A DNA stretch of 64,000 nt from Mucilaginibacter tolerans (lineage in GTDB: Bacteria; Bacteroidota; Bacteroidia; Sphingobacteriales; Sphingobacteriaceae): positions 1 through 64,000 of the forward strand of contig NZ_JAUMKB010000022.1 of assembly GCF_030519375.1 (NCBI RefSeq), written 5' to 3'. Below are positions 50,580-58,086 of this stretch, in pieces. How positions within the stretch are numbered: the first letter of the stretch is position 1; each line of letters starts with the position of its first letter. The notes under the pieces were generated by a model that ran no database searches, was not told where the DNA came from, and was given only the letters and a program-made list of their open reading frames with translations. The position numbers and the translations under genes are program-made.

Positions 50580-51697
50580 AGTGTATATTGATGTAAAATT
50601 TCCGAGAGCAAAGTTATTTCAATATCAGAATTAAAGGAATGCAAACATATTCGTAATCGTTCGCTCCCTTTAGCAACCGTAGGATTCAGAATAGGGCGGA
50701 CATCCAGACCTGCGCTTTGTAATTCACTTGCTATTGTTTTCGCCTTTTGATTATTGCCAACAACCAGGCATTGAATAGATGAATCGCTCGGCAATAAATC
50801 ACCCTTTGCACCCACTATCAGCTTTTTAAATAATTGAATATTGCTGCGCACTTTTTCAATCTCATTAGTGGCCTGTGGTAGCATTTTATAAGCCATTCTT
50901 ACTGATGCGATCTGGTGAAAAGAAGCTGCGGTGGTGTAGATAAAGGACCTTGAAAAATTGATCAGATACTCCCTTAATGTTTTGCTTCCTAACACAACAG
51001 CACCATGACAACCCAAAGCTTTCCCGAAAGTTACAACCCTGGCAAATATCTCTTTTTCTAAAGCCAACTTATTTATTAACCCATTGTTATATAGTCCGAT
51101 AGCGTGCGCTTCATCAACTATTAGTTCAGCATGATATTTTTGGGTAATAGCCAAAATCTCTTTTATGGGCGGTGTATCACCATCCATTGAATAAACGCTT
51201 TCAATCACTACATAGCAATTCCCTTTGGCGTGTTTTAGTTTTTCTTCCAGGCTTACCAGATCGTTGTGCCTGAAGGTATATCGGTTAGCATAACTCAGTC
51301 TTGCCCCGTCAATAATGGAAGCATGGATCAGTTCGTCCGATATAATGGTATCGCCCCGTTGAAGTAGAGCCGAGAACAAACCGATGTTGGCATCGTATCC
51401 TGAATTATAAATCAACCCGGCTTCAGCTTTGTGGTAATCCGCAATTTGTCGTTCTAATGTTTCAGTATAAGTAAGATTGCCTGATAAAAGCCGGGAACCA
51501 GTAGAACCATTTAATACACGCTGATTAGCTGCAATCTCATCATCTATCCACTGTTTTAAGGTAGATGAACGTGCAAAGCCGAGATAATCGTTTGAGTAAA
51601 AATCGACCAGGTTATTTTCCGGTTTTAAAGTTCGGTAAGAACCATTTTCCCGTCTTTCTTCAAGTCTTTCCCGGATAAATTTTTCTGCAGCACTCAA
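50576..51697 (-). CDS. bioF: 8-amino-7-oxononanoate synthase
   Basis: 373 residues, alpha-oxoamine synthase family. It has VDFYSNDYLGFARSS, NGSTGSRLLSGNLTYTETLE, LIVDEAHAIGLYNNG and VVTFGKALGCHGAVVLG with the PLP lysine. It condenses pimeloyl thioester with alanine in biotin synthesis. It is a paralogue of the serine palmitoyltransferase at 17941 but lacks that enzyme's GTGCAGSRFLNG and FSKSLASLGG blocks. bioD follows with a 4-base overlap, and bioA is about 20 kb away. Confidence 0.9.
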   Translation of the reverse strand: MSAAEKFIRERLEERRENGSYRTLKPENNLVDFYSNDYLGFARSSTLKQWIDDEIAANQRVLNGSTGSRLLSGNLTYTETLERQIADYHKAEAGLIYNSGYDANIGLFSALLQRGDTIISDELIHASIIDGARLSYANRYTFRHNDLVSLEEKLKHAKGNCYVVIESVYSMDGDTPPIKEILAITQKYHAELIVDEAHAIGLYNNGLINKLALEKEIFARVVTFGKALGCHGAVVLGSKTLREYLINFSRSFIYTTAASFHQIASVRMAYKMLPQATNEIEKVRSNIQLFKKLIVGAKGDLLPSDSSIQCLVVGNNQKAKTIASELQSAGLDVRPILNPTVAKGSERLRICLHSFNSDIEITLLSEILHQYTL

Positions 51698-51720
51698 GGT
51701 TAAAAATTTGTGCTAAAATA

Positions 51721-51757
51721 GAGAAAGCCTCCCGTTAAAGCGGAAGGCTTTCTTCAA
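51721..51757 (-). terminator. Terminator between the Spy-like gene and bioF
   Basis: GAAAGCCT and AGGCTTTC form the stem with an internal CCCG/CGG extension around TTAAAG. A T-rich segment follows on the minus strand. It ends the Spy-like transcript before bioF. Confidence 0.75.
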
Positions 51758-51775
51758 AAAATGATTATAGGCACG

Positions 51776-52144
51776 TTAGTTGCCACCACCCCCACCACCA
51801 TTTCTCATTCTATTCATTCTTTCCTGCACCAATTTATCATAAGCAGTAGCTTGCTCAGGAGTTAAAAGGGCCTTTATTTTATCATTAGCATCCTTCATCA
51901 TTGGCATCATGGCCTGCATCATCGCCTGTCTGTCGCCATTAGCAGCCGTTCTTACACTATCCATTTTAGCTGACTGAGCTTTATAAATAGCGGTTATTTT
52001 AGATGTCTGATCATCATTTAGTTTAAGTTGCGTTTGCAGTTGCTTAGCCCTTTCTTCGGGGCTTCTCCTCATACCGCCACCTTGTGCACGGCATACCGCT
52101 GTAATTCCTATAAGGAAACAGCACATTAAAAGAAATTTCTTCAT
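51776..52144 (-). CDS. Spy/LTXXQ-like exported protein
   Basis: 122 residues. A signal peptide (MKKFLLMCCFLIGITAVCRA) precedes a helical, Met- and Gln-rich domain: RAKQLQTQLKLNDDQTSKIT and LLTPEQATAYDKLVQERMNR, with the LTPEQ motif of Spy/CpxP-like proteins. It ends in a Gly-run tail. Relatives bind unfolded proteins in the periplasm or sense envelope stress. It may be a chaperone, but this is inferred. Confidence 0.75.
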   Translation of the reverse strand: MKKFLLMCCFLIGITAVCRAQGGGMRRSPEERAKQLQTQLKLNDDQTSKITAIYKAQSAKMDSVRTAANGDRQAMMQAMMPMMKDANDKIKALLTPEQATAYDKLVQERMNRMRNGGGGGGN

Positions 52145-52237
52145 TTTTCAGTTTTTTAACAATTTGATCTTTTGATAAAGTTAACCGCTAATAGTTTAAT
52201 TACTATCGTGTAACTTAATTGTTGCCTGGGGAGGAAT

Positions 52238-52380
52238 AGTTGTATTGGTTGTAAAGGTTGAAGTAGTTGTAGAAGTTATAATAGTTGCAGACCCTATAGT
52301 TGGCTTAGACAATATTTAATCATTACACATTTTTAACCGTTACAAGCTTTTTAACCACTACAACAACTACAACCAATAAA
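52238..52380. repeat. GTTGTA/TACAAC inverted low-complexity repeats
   Basis: Left arm (52238-52290) has GTTGTA-type units (AGTTGTATTGGTTGTAAAGG, then GTAGTTGTAGAAGTTATAAT). Right arm (52332-52380) has the inverse (CCACTACAACAACTACAACC). The two can pair over a 41-base spacer. It fills most of the gap between the S24 repressor and the Spy-like gene. Confidence 0.8.
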
Positions 52381-53154
52381 CTAATTATTCTGCTGAAGCT
52401 TAGAAATAGAACGCTGCATTTGCGCCATCATGCTTGTCAGGCTTTCCATGGTTGGTTCCGGTGTTGGTTCGGGCAGGTGGGTCGAGATGTATGCTTTTGC
52501 TTTCCATATTTCCAGGATATCTTCGCCACTTATTTCGTAAGGCTCATAAACCGGGTTGTCTGATACTAATTTTAGCTTTTTCTGTTCCTTAAATTTCCCG
52601 TTCACTCTTTTATATACTACACCTTCAGATTTTGATATGATAACGTAAGTATCACCTGATTTGATGTCTCCCCAGTTCTCAAGGTACTCACCAACGATGA
52701 TGGTGCCTGATACCAGCGGTAGCATCGAGTCGCCCTTGATCTCAAAAGCACGATAGGTACCTTGTTTAAACATAGGCAGGTAGAATTTTGGTAAAGCAGC
52801 AACATATTCCGGATCGGCATAGCCATTTAAATATCCGGCGCTTGCCTTTAACGGCACCAGTTCGATATTTTCGTTATCATCTTTATCTACTGATATACTA
52901 AGTATGCGCAGATTGGCAGGATCGCCTTTAGGTTTTGGCGCCCATTTCTCATTTATAGTCTCATTAATAAAGTCATCTATGGTAATGTCAAAAAACGATG
53001 CTATTATTTTTAGCAAATCGTATTTCGGTTCTGCTCTTTCTTCCTCATAGGCGCCTACAAGCGACCTTTTTATACCTATCTGGTCTGCAAACTGTTGCTG
53101 TGTAAGACCTTTCTTTTTTCTGAGGAATTTAATATTTGATGAAATTATTGACAT
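52381..53154 (-). CDS. XRE-family repressor with S24 peptidase domain
   Basis: About 257 residues from the ATG at 53154. The N-terminus is an HTH of XRE type (NIKFLRKKKGLTQQQFADQI, then GIKRSLVGAYEEERAEPKYD). The C-terminal S24/LexA-like domain has a Ser in IKGDSMLPLVSGTII and a Lys in VVYKRVNG, the dyad for self-cleavage, plus an Ala-Gly candidate cleavage site in KASAGYLNGY. This suggests a LexA/CI-type repressor inactivated by damage or another signal. A Pro-rich linker and short coil end it. It diverges from the GIY-YIG-like gene over an 83-base gap with symmetric motifs. Confidence 0.86.
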   Translation of the reverse strand: MSIISSNIKFLRKKKGLTQQQFADQIGIKRSLVGAYEEERAEPKYDLLKIIASFFDITIDDFINETINEKWAPKPKGDPANLRILSISVDKDDNENIELVPLKASAGYLNGYADPEYVAALPKFYLPMFKQGTYRAFEIKGDSMLPLVSGTIIVGEYLENWGDIKSGDTYVIISKSEGVVYKRVNGKFKEQKKLKLVSDNPVYEPYEISGEDILEIWKAKAYISTHLPEPTPEPTMESLTSMMAQMQRSISKLQQNN

Positions 53155-53230
53155 AAAATTTGCAATTGCTAAAATTATTAGTATTTTTATGCTCATAAAA
53201 TTAGTAAATATTTTTTAACCAGCAAATTTT
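53155..53230. promoter_or_regulatory. Putative operator region of the S24 repressor
   Basis: The gap holds AAAATTTGC (53155-53163) and its exact inverse GCAAATTTT (53222-53230), the palindrome GCAATTGC (53162-53169), and two direct copies of ATTAGTA (53177-53183 and 53200-53206) spaced 23 bases, about two helix turns. This is a plausible binding region for the repressor controlling both genes. Confidence 0.5.
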
Positions 53231-53237
53231 TATTTAA

Positions 53238-53594
53238 ATGAAACGCTTTATATATATCATAACTGACAGAAACAGAAACAATTTGCATGTTGGACTATGT
53301 TCAGATATTTTGAAGACACTGAATTTTTATCGCGAAATGCCAACCTTATTCTTTGATACAGCCCAGCAACTAAATCGTTTAGTATACTTTGAAGAGATCA
53401 ATACGGAAGAACAAGCCATGGAGCGTTTTAAATATGTGAGCACATTTACCCGCCCGCAAAAAGAAAAAATGATCAGATCTGTAAACCCTGATTGGGTAGA
53501 CCTGACCATCGGTTTGAATTTTGAGCACAACACCCGCGCAAGATCAATGATCCGCCCGTCCATCAGTGCTGCACGTAAAATGGTTACTTTTTAA
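53238..53594 (+). CDS. Degenerate GIY-YIG domain protein
   Basis: 118 residues. It keeps the GIY-YIG scaffold: FIYIIT (GIY part), HVGL (YIG part) at 17-20, RLVYFEEINTEEQAMERFKY with Glu62, and KMIRSVNPDWVDL. The Arg normally found about eight residues after YIG is Thr27, and the first Gly-Ile-Tyr reads Phe-Ile-Tyr, so nuclease activity is doubtful. It diverges from the S24 repressor gene over an 83-base gap. It overlaps the convergent msrB by 11 bases. A DNA-binding role is possible. Confidence 0.68.
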   Translation: MKRFIYIITDRNRNNLHVGLCSDILKTLNFYREMPTLFFDTAQQLNRLVYFEEINTEEQAMERFKYVSTFTRPQKEKMIRSVNPDWVDLTIGLNFEHNTRARSMIRPSISAARKMVTF

Positions 53595-54054
53595 TGAATT
53601 TCAGTGCGCCGGAGTTCATGCAGTAGCGTTTGCCACCGCGATCTGCGGGACCGTCATCGAAAACATGGCCCAGGTGTAAACCCGTGCTTTTTTCGATCAC
53701 TTCGTCACGTACCATACCAAAACTGTTGTCCCTCGCTATTTCAACTTTGTTGGGATCAACTGGTTTTACAAAACTTGGCCAGCCTGTATGGCTGTCATAT
53801 TTGTCATCCGAGCTGAATAAAACTTCACCCGTAGCAGCGCTGACATAAACGCCTTTTTCGTGGTTATTCCAATAGGCATTTTTGTAAGGTGTTTCAGTAC
53901 CACTTTCGACCATGATTTCATATTGGTTTGGGGTAAGTATCTTTTTCCATTCTGAGGCAGGCTTGCTTAGTTTTCTTTTAGCCTGTGCCATGCCGTTTAA
54001 AGTGCCGAATAAAAATAAAGCACTGGCTGTGATTGTAAACAGGGTGATCTTCAT
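53584..54054 (-). CDS. msrB: Exported peptide-methionine (R)-S-oxide reductase
   Basis: 156 residues. A signal peptide (ITLFTITASALFLFGTLNGM) precedes the MsrB domain: NQYEIMVESGTETPYKNAYW, FSSDDKYDSHTGWPSF, STGLHLGHVFDDGP and the catalytic Cys in KRYCMNSGALKF. The two CxxC zinc pairs of many MsrB proteins are absent, so it is the zinc-free form. It repairs methionine-R-sulfoxide in the periplasm. Confidence 0.92.
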   Translation of the reverse strand: MKITLFTITASALFLFGTLNGMAQAKRKLSKPASEWKKILTPNQYEIMVESGTETPYKNAYWNNHEKGVYVSAATGEVLFSSDDKYDSHTGWPSFVKPVDPNKVEIARDNSFGMVRDEVIEKSTGLHLGHVFDDGPADRGGKRYCMNSGALKFIKK

Positions 54055-54076
54055 ACTTAGAATTACGAAAACAGAT

Positions 54077-54685
54077 TTATTGCGGTTTGCTGTTTTCCTG
54101 TAATTGTTGTGTCATCTTAGGCATTAACACCTGTGTCACCACATAAAGTATCCCGTTGCCTTGCTCAACATTTAACCGGCTCACTATACTTTGTCCGCCA
54201 TTCTCATCAGTTAGCACAATATTCCGGTTTTCATTAATCTTTGCCATTAATGTCCGTCCGGATAGAGATGTAAAAGTAGCTTGTCCATTTCCTGCTTTTA
54301 TTTGCCTTTCTATGTCTTTAGATGTTATCTTTCCTGCAATAGCATGGTATTTGAGCAGGTTGATCAAGTCAGTTTTGTGAGTAGGCAATAATAAGGAATC
54401 GATCGTCCCGGCAGGTAGTTTTCCAAAGGCTTTATTGTCTGGTGCAAAAATGGTGATTGGGTTGTCGCCATTGAAAATATTTGTGGTATCAGCTTTTATA
54501 ATAGAAGCAAGAGTTGAAAAACCAGGTGATGCTGAAATATTCACTTGTATAGTTTTTGAAGGGCTCATTAACGAGCCATCCACATTTCGTGCTTTTGCTG
54601 ATTTATTTACTACTGAATCCGTTTTTTGAGCCAAAACGATTGAACTGTTGAACGCTATAAAAAGAAACAGGAAGAGTTTGTTCAT
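54077..54685 (-). CDS. Fasciclin domain exported protein
   Basis: 202 residues. A signal peptide (MNKLFLFLFIAFNSSIVLA) is followed by one fasciclin (FAS1) domain: FSTLASIIKADTTNIFNGDN, TIFAPDNKAFGKLPAGTIDS, LLKYHAIAGKI and a late NGILYVVTQVLMP. FAS1 proteins mediate adhesion or binding. It precedes msrB on the same strand by 22 bases and may be co-transcribed. Confidence 0.86.
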   Translation of the reverse strand: MNKLFLFLFIAFNSSIVLAQKTDSVVNKSAKARNVDGSLMSPSKTIQVNISASPGFSTLASIIKADTTNIFNGDNPITIFAPDNKAFGKLPAGTIDSLLLPTHKTDLINLLKYHAIAGKITSKDIERQIKAGNGQATFTSLSGRTLMAKINENRNIVLTDENGGQSIVSRLNVEQGNGILYVVTQVLMPKMTQQLQENSKPQ

Positions 54686-54733
54686 TATAAAGTTTTGTAT
54701 CCTTAACTACTGAGACTAAAATAGGTTTTAAAT

Positions 54734-54763
54734 AAAAAACGCCTGTAAATATCAGGCGTTTTC
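54734..54763 (-). terminator. Terminator of the large metallopeptidase gene
   Basis: AACGCCTG and CAGGCGTT pair around 7 bases; a T-run follows on the minus strand. It separates this gene from the fasciclin gene. Confidence 0.88.
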
Positions 54764-54777
54764 TGGGATGAATTTTG

Positions 54778-57700
54778 TTACCATCCTGGTGTAAATCCTA
54801 AACCAAATACAGGCTTACTGATATCAGTACGGTTAAATGGCCATGCAAAGTAAGGCTCCAATACAAAGTAACCAAACAGGTTTACACGCATGGAAATACC
54901 GGCGCTCAAAGCCGGAACTTTTGAATAGATCGAATTTACTTCAACTTTTCCTGACGAATCTAATACTGGTTTTCCGCTTGCATCAAGTATAGGTTCTGTA
55001 CGCACCAATGAAGGATTTGAACTAAACTCAACTTTATCACTCGCACTCCAGGCTAACCCGGCATCAAAGAACAAATTGAGCTCCGTAAAAAAGAATTTCG
55101 ATTTAAACTGAGATAACTTTTCAGGTCCACTGAAAGGCAAACGGACCTCAAAGTTTGCGACTGCCAGGTTGTTCCCCGACAAATCATTAATTGTAAAGTT
55201 GTTAGTTGGCTTTTTATTACTGCCATAGAAGGTTTGAGCCTCGTAACCCCTTATATAAAATGGATAGCCAAGGAATTGAGGGTATAGCTTATCTACCGTT
55301 CCGAATCGTCCGTATCCCAATAACCTTGCGGCAAAGGTTACGGGAGCCGCCCGGATATACTCACGGAAGTCAACAGTAGGAGCGAAAAAATTAAATGAGC
55401 CAAAATCATATTCAGCCTCCAGGCGATAGCGGAAACCAGTAAGAGGTGAAGCAACTCCAAAAAATGAGTTATCGCCAATCAAGGAAGCATTGATTTGAAG
55501 GAGTGTATACGGCTGCAGATTTGTTCCGATTAAAGTACCCTCATCAGCGTTGGAAACTTTGCTTTTATCAGACCCAATGTAGGTTGAATTAATTTGGGTT
55601 GTCCCGTTATTTGAAATCGTATCAAGTTTATAATAATCACTATAGCGATCAACGCGATAATAGATTCTTGTTACCCCTCCGCCAAACTCAACTCTTGTAA
55701 TTTTGGAAAAAGGATATGCAGTAAACACCTGGGCTGCATCCTGGAAATTCCGCAGTATATCTGTGTTTTGAGACAAAACTGTAACGTTTTTCCCATTAAC
55801 ATTCCTGGTGGGGAAAGTATTTGTATAAAAACCATACTGATACGGGATATGCGATATTCCGGTCCCGAGATTCCAACGGCCTTCCTGGTTGATATAAATA
55901 AACTGGCCACCAAAATCATATACCTGGCCATTTATATTAAGGCCACCATAGATTAGGTTACGCCCAAGGATATCACTGAACACACCCTGCACGCCACTGG
56001 AAAAGCCTGCCCCGAACTGACTTACCGAAGCGCCTACGCCGCTACTTGCCAGGTAATCCAGCTTAAACATCGGTTTGTAAGGGATATTCTTGATAGAGTC
56101 GGTCGGGATTTTTTTGTAAGCCAGGTAGTTGTTCAGGTTTGAGTTAATCAAGTCGACACCAACTGAGCGGAATGGCGGGAGCATCGCCGCATCAAAATTC
56201 AAAGCCTGCTTATCTACATCCTTTGGTTTAAAATCTGATGCCTTGGCATTGTATAAAAAGTATTTCTGGGCATTGTAGTAGGAATAAACTATATCGTCGT
56301 TATTCGATATGCTGATTGCAGGTGAATACTCAGTGATACCACAAATCCCTGTAAACAGATCAGTCATTTGCTCTACTTGCCCGGTAGCAAGCGTGTAGCG
56401 GTACATATTGCGGAAGCCATCCCTGTTTGACAGGAAATAGACTTGTTTGCCGTCAGCCGAGTATTGGGGGTCTAAATTATTAGCTCCGTCAAATACATTA
56501 ATATTAGCAATCTGACCAGTAGCAAGATCTAACTCGGCCAGGTTAAAGGTAATGTCCTGCGATAGTGACTTGTCATAAGTAGTACGGTCACTTGTAAATA
56601 TGATCCTTTTCCCATCCCTTGAGAAAGTTGGCTGATAATCGGAAAACTTGTCATTGGTCAACTGTGTAACCTTTTTTGTATCGAAGTTATATAGGTACAG
56701 GTCACTTTGTCCGTCCGACATTCCCTGGCAGACGATATTTTTTCCATCCGGCGACCAACTTAGGTTGCTGAACTGCTCTGCTTTTTCCATCGAAATATTG
56801 TCCGAGACACTTCCGCTTGGTATATCAACGATCAGCATCCGGTTTCTGCCATGACTGAAAACACTAAAGGCAAATTTCTTACTATCCGGCGACCAGGTTC
56901 CTGCAGATTCTATAAAGTTAAATTCATCAATATGACTGTTCGAGATTTTACTCGTCAATTTTTTTATGACTCGTCCCGAATGAGCATCAGCCAAATACAG
57001 GTCGATCGTAAACAAATCTTTTTCTGACAGAAATGCTAAATAATTACCATCAGGGCTAATAGCAGGAGCAACATTCAATTCGCCTGAATTTTTGTTGTCT
57101 ATCAGTTTTTTACCAACAGGCTTTTGTAATGTGTCTTTAAGCAATGGCTTATATGCTGCTTCGATTGAGTTTTTCCAGAGATTGGATAATGTTTTATCAT
57201 CATAGCCAAAGGTCCGCCGGATACCATATTCTAAGCCAAAACGTGCCGTGTTTTTAAAGAAAGGTACTATAATCGTATCTCCATAAGTTGACCCTACAAA
57301 CGACCAGAATGCTTCGCCATAACGATAGGGGAAATACTTATTGGTTTCCGTCAGGTCTCGTATAGTGGGTATGTTTTTATTGAGATAAGCATCCCTGATC
57401 CACATTGCCGTATAAGCATCCTTTTTACCAATGGAAAGATATTCGGCCATACCTTCAATCATCCATAGCGGGATATTGTTAATGTTCTCATACATTGCCG
57501 AATCACGGCTCAAAAGGGTATGGTATTGAAAAGCGTGCACCAACTCGTGACCGATAACATGCCGTGTGGTTTGATTGGTTTCCATCATTGGCATTACCAC
57601 GCGGTTTTTCAATCCTTCTGTAACACCGCCGGTACCTACACCTATATCGCCGTCAATAGCCGTTGTCTGCTGGAAATCCGGATGGTCAGCATAAAGAATA

Positions 57701-57987
57701 ATAGGGTTGGGTCTTCTGAATGTATCCCTGAAAACCTGTTGATGGATGGTATACCAAAGCTCGCTTTCCTGTGCAAAACGTTTAATGGTGCTATCATTTT
57801 TGATGTAATAGTAAATCTCGAAATGCGGAGTTTTATATACCTTGAATTTCAGGTTTTTATACCGCACTTTGTTTTGCCCGAAATATTGTGCTTTGGCATC
57901 CTGCGTGATTACTAAAGTTCCGATAATACACAATAAGGCTAAAGCATATTTCTTGAACCAGGTAAAGGTTGGGTATAGTTTATTCAT
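54778..57987 (-). CDS. Metallopeptidase / PD40 propeller / outer-membrane barrel protein
   Basis: 1069 residues. After a signal peptide there is a gluzincin-like domain with H147-E-L-V-H151 and WMIEGMAEYLS containing the third ligand E178. From about residue 290 to 560 come PD40/WD40-like TolB-propeller repeats (GNYLAFLSEKDLFTIDLYLA, then WSPDGKNIVCQGMSDGQSDL). The C-terminal half is glycine- and aromatic-rich strands ending GLGFTPGW, like a surface-antigen or BamA-type barrel. This suggests an outer-membrane protease or assembly factor. Activity is not shown. It is transcribed alone. Confidence 0.8.
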   Translation of the reverse strand: MNKLYPTFTWFKKYALALLCIIGTLVITQDAKAQYFGQNKVRYKNLKFKVYKTPHFEIYYYIKNDSTIKRFAQESELWYTIHQQVFRDTFRRPNPIILYADHPDFQQTTAIDGDIGVGTGGVTEGLKNRVVMPMMETNQTTRHVIGHELVHAFQYHTLLSRDSAMYENINNIPLWMIEGMAEYLSIGKKDAYTAMWIRDAYLNKNIPTIRDLTETNKYFPYRYGEAFWSFVGSTYGDTIIVPFFKNTARFGLEYGIRRTFGYDDKTLSNLWKNSIEAAYKPLLKDTLQKPVGKKLIDNKNSGELNVAPAISPDGNYLAFLSEKDLFTIDLYLADAHSGRVIKKLTSKISNSHIDEFNFIESAGTWSPDSKKFAFSVFSHGRNRMLIVDIPSGSVSDNISMEKAEQFSNLSWSPDGKNIVCQGMSDGQSDLYLYNFDTKKVTQLTNDKFSDYQPTFSRDGKRIIFTSDRTTYDKSLSQDITFNLAELDLATGQIANINVFDGANNLDPQYSADGKQVYFLSNRDGFRNMYRYTLATGQVEQMTDLFTGICGITEYSPAISISNNDDIVYSYYNAQKYFLYNAKASDFKPKDVDKQALNFDAAMLPPFRSVGVDLINSNLNNYLAYKKIPTDSIKNIPYKPMFKLDYLASSGVGASVSQFGAGFSSGVQGVFSDILGRNLIYGGLNINGQVYDFGGQFIYINQEGRWNLGTGISHIPYQYGFYTNTFPTRNVNGKNVTVLSQNTDILRNFQDAAQVFTAYPFSKITRVEFGGGVTRIYYRVDRYSDYYKLDTISNNGTTQINSTYIGSDKSKVSNADEGTLIGTNLQPYTLLQINASLIGDNSFFGVASPLTGFRYRLEAEYDFGSFNFFAPTVDFREYIRAAPVTFAARLLGYGRFGTVDKLYPQFLGYPFYIRGYEAQTFYGSNKKPTNNFTINDLSGNNLAVANFEVRLPFSGPEKLSQFKSKFFFTELNLFFDAGLAWSASDKVEFSSNPSLVRTEPILDASGKPVLDSSGKVEVNSIYSKVPALSAGISMRVNLFGYFVLEPYFAWPFNRTDISKPVFGLGFTPGW

Positions 57988-58086
57988 AGATTCATTTATA
58001 AAGAATAAATCTGCAGATGAGTTTGATTTCTTTTATATAAACAGTTCAAGATAGAAAAAATTATGCTATGCTGAACAGTTGTTAAA

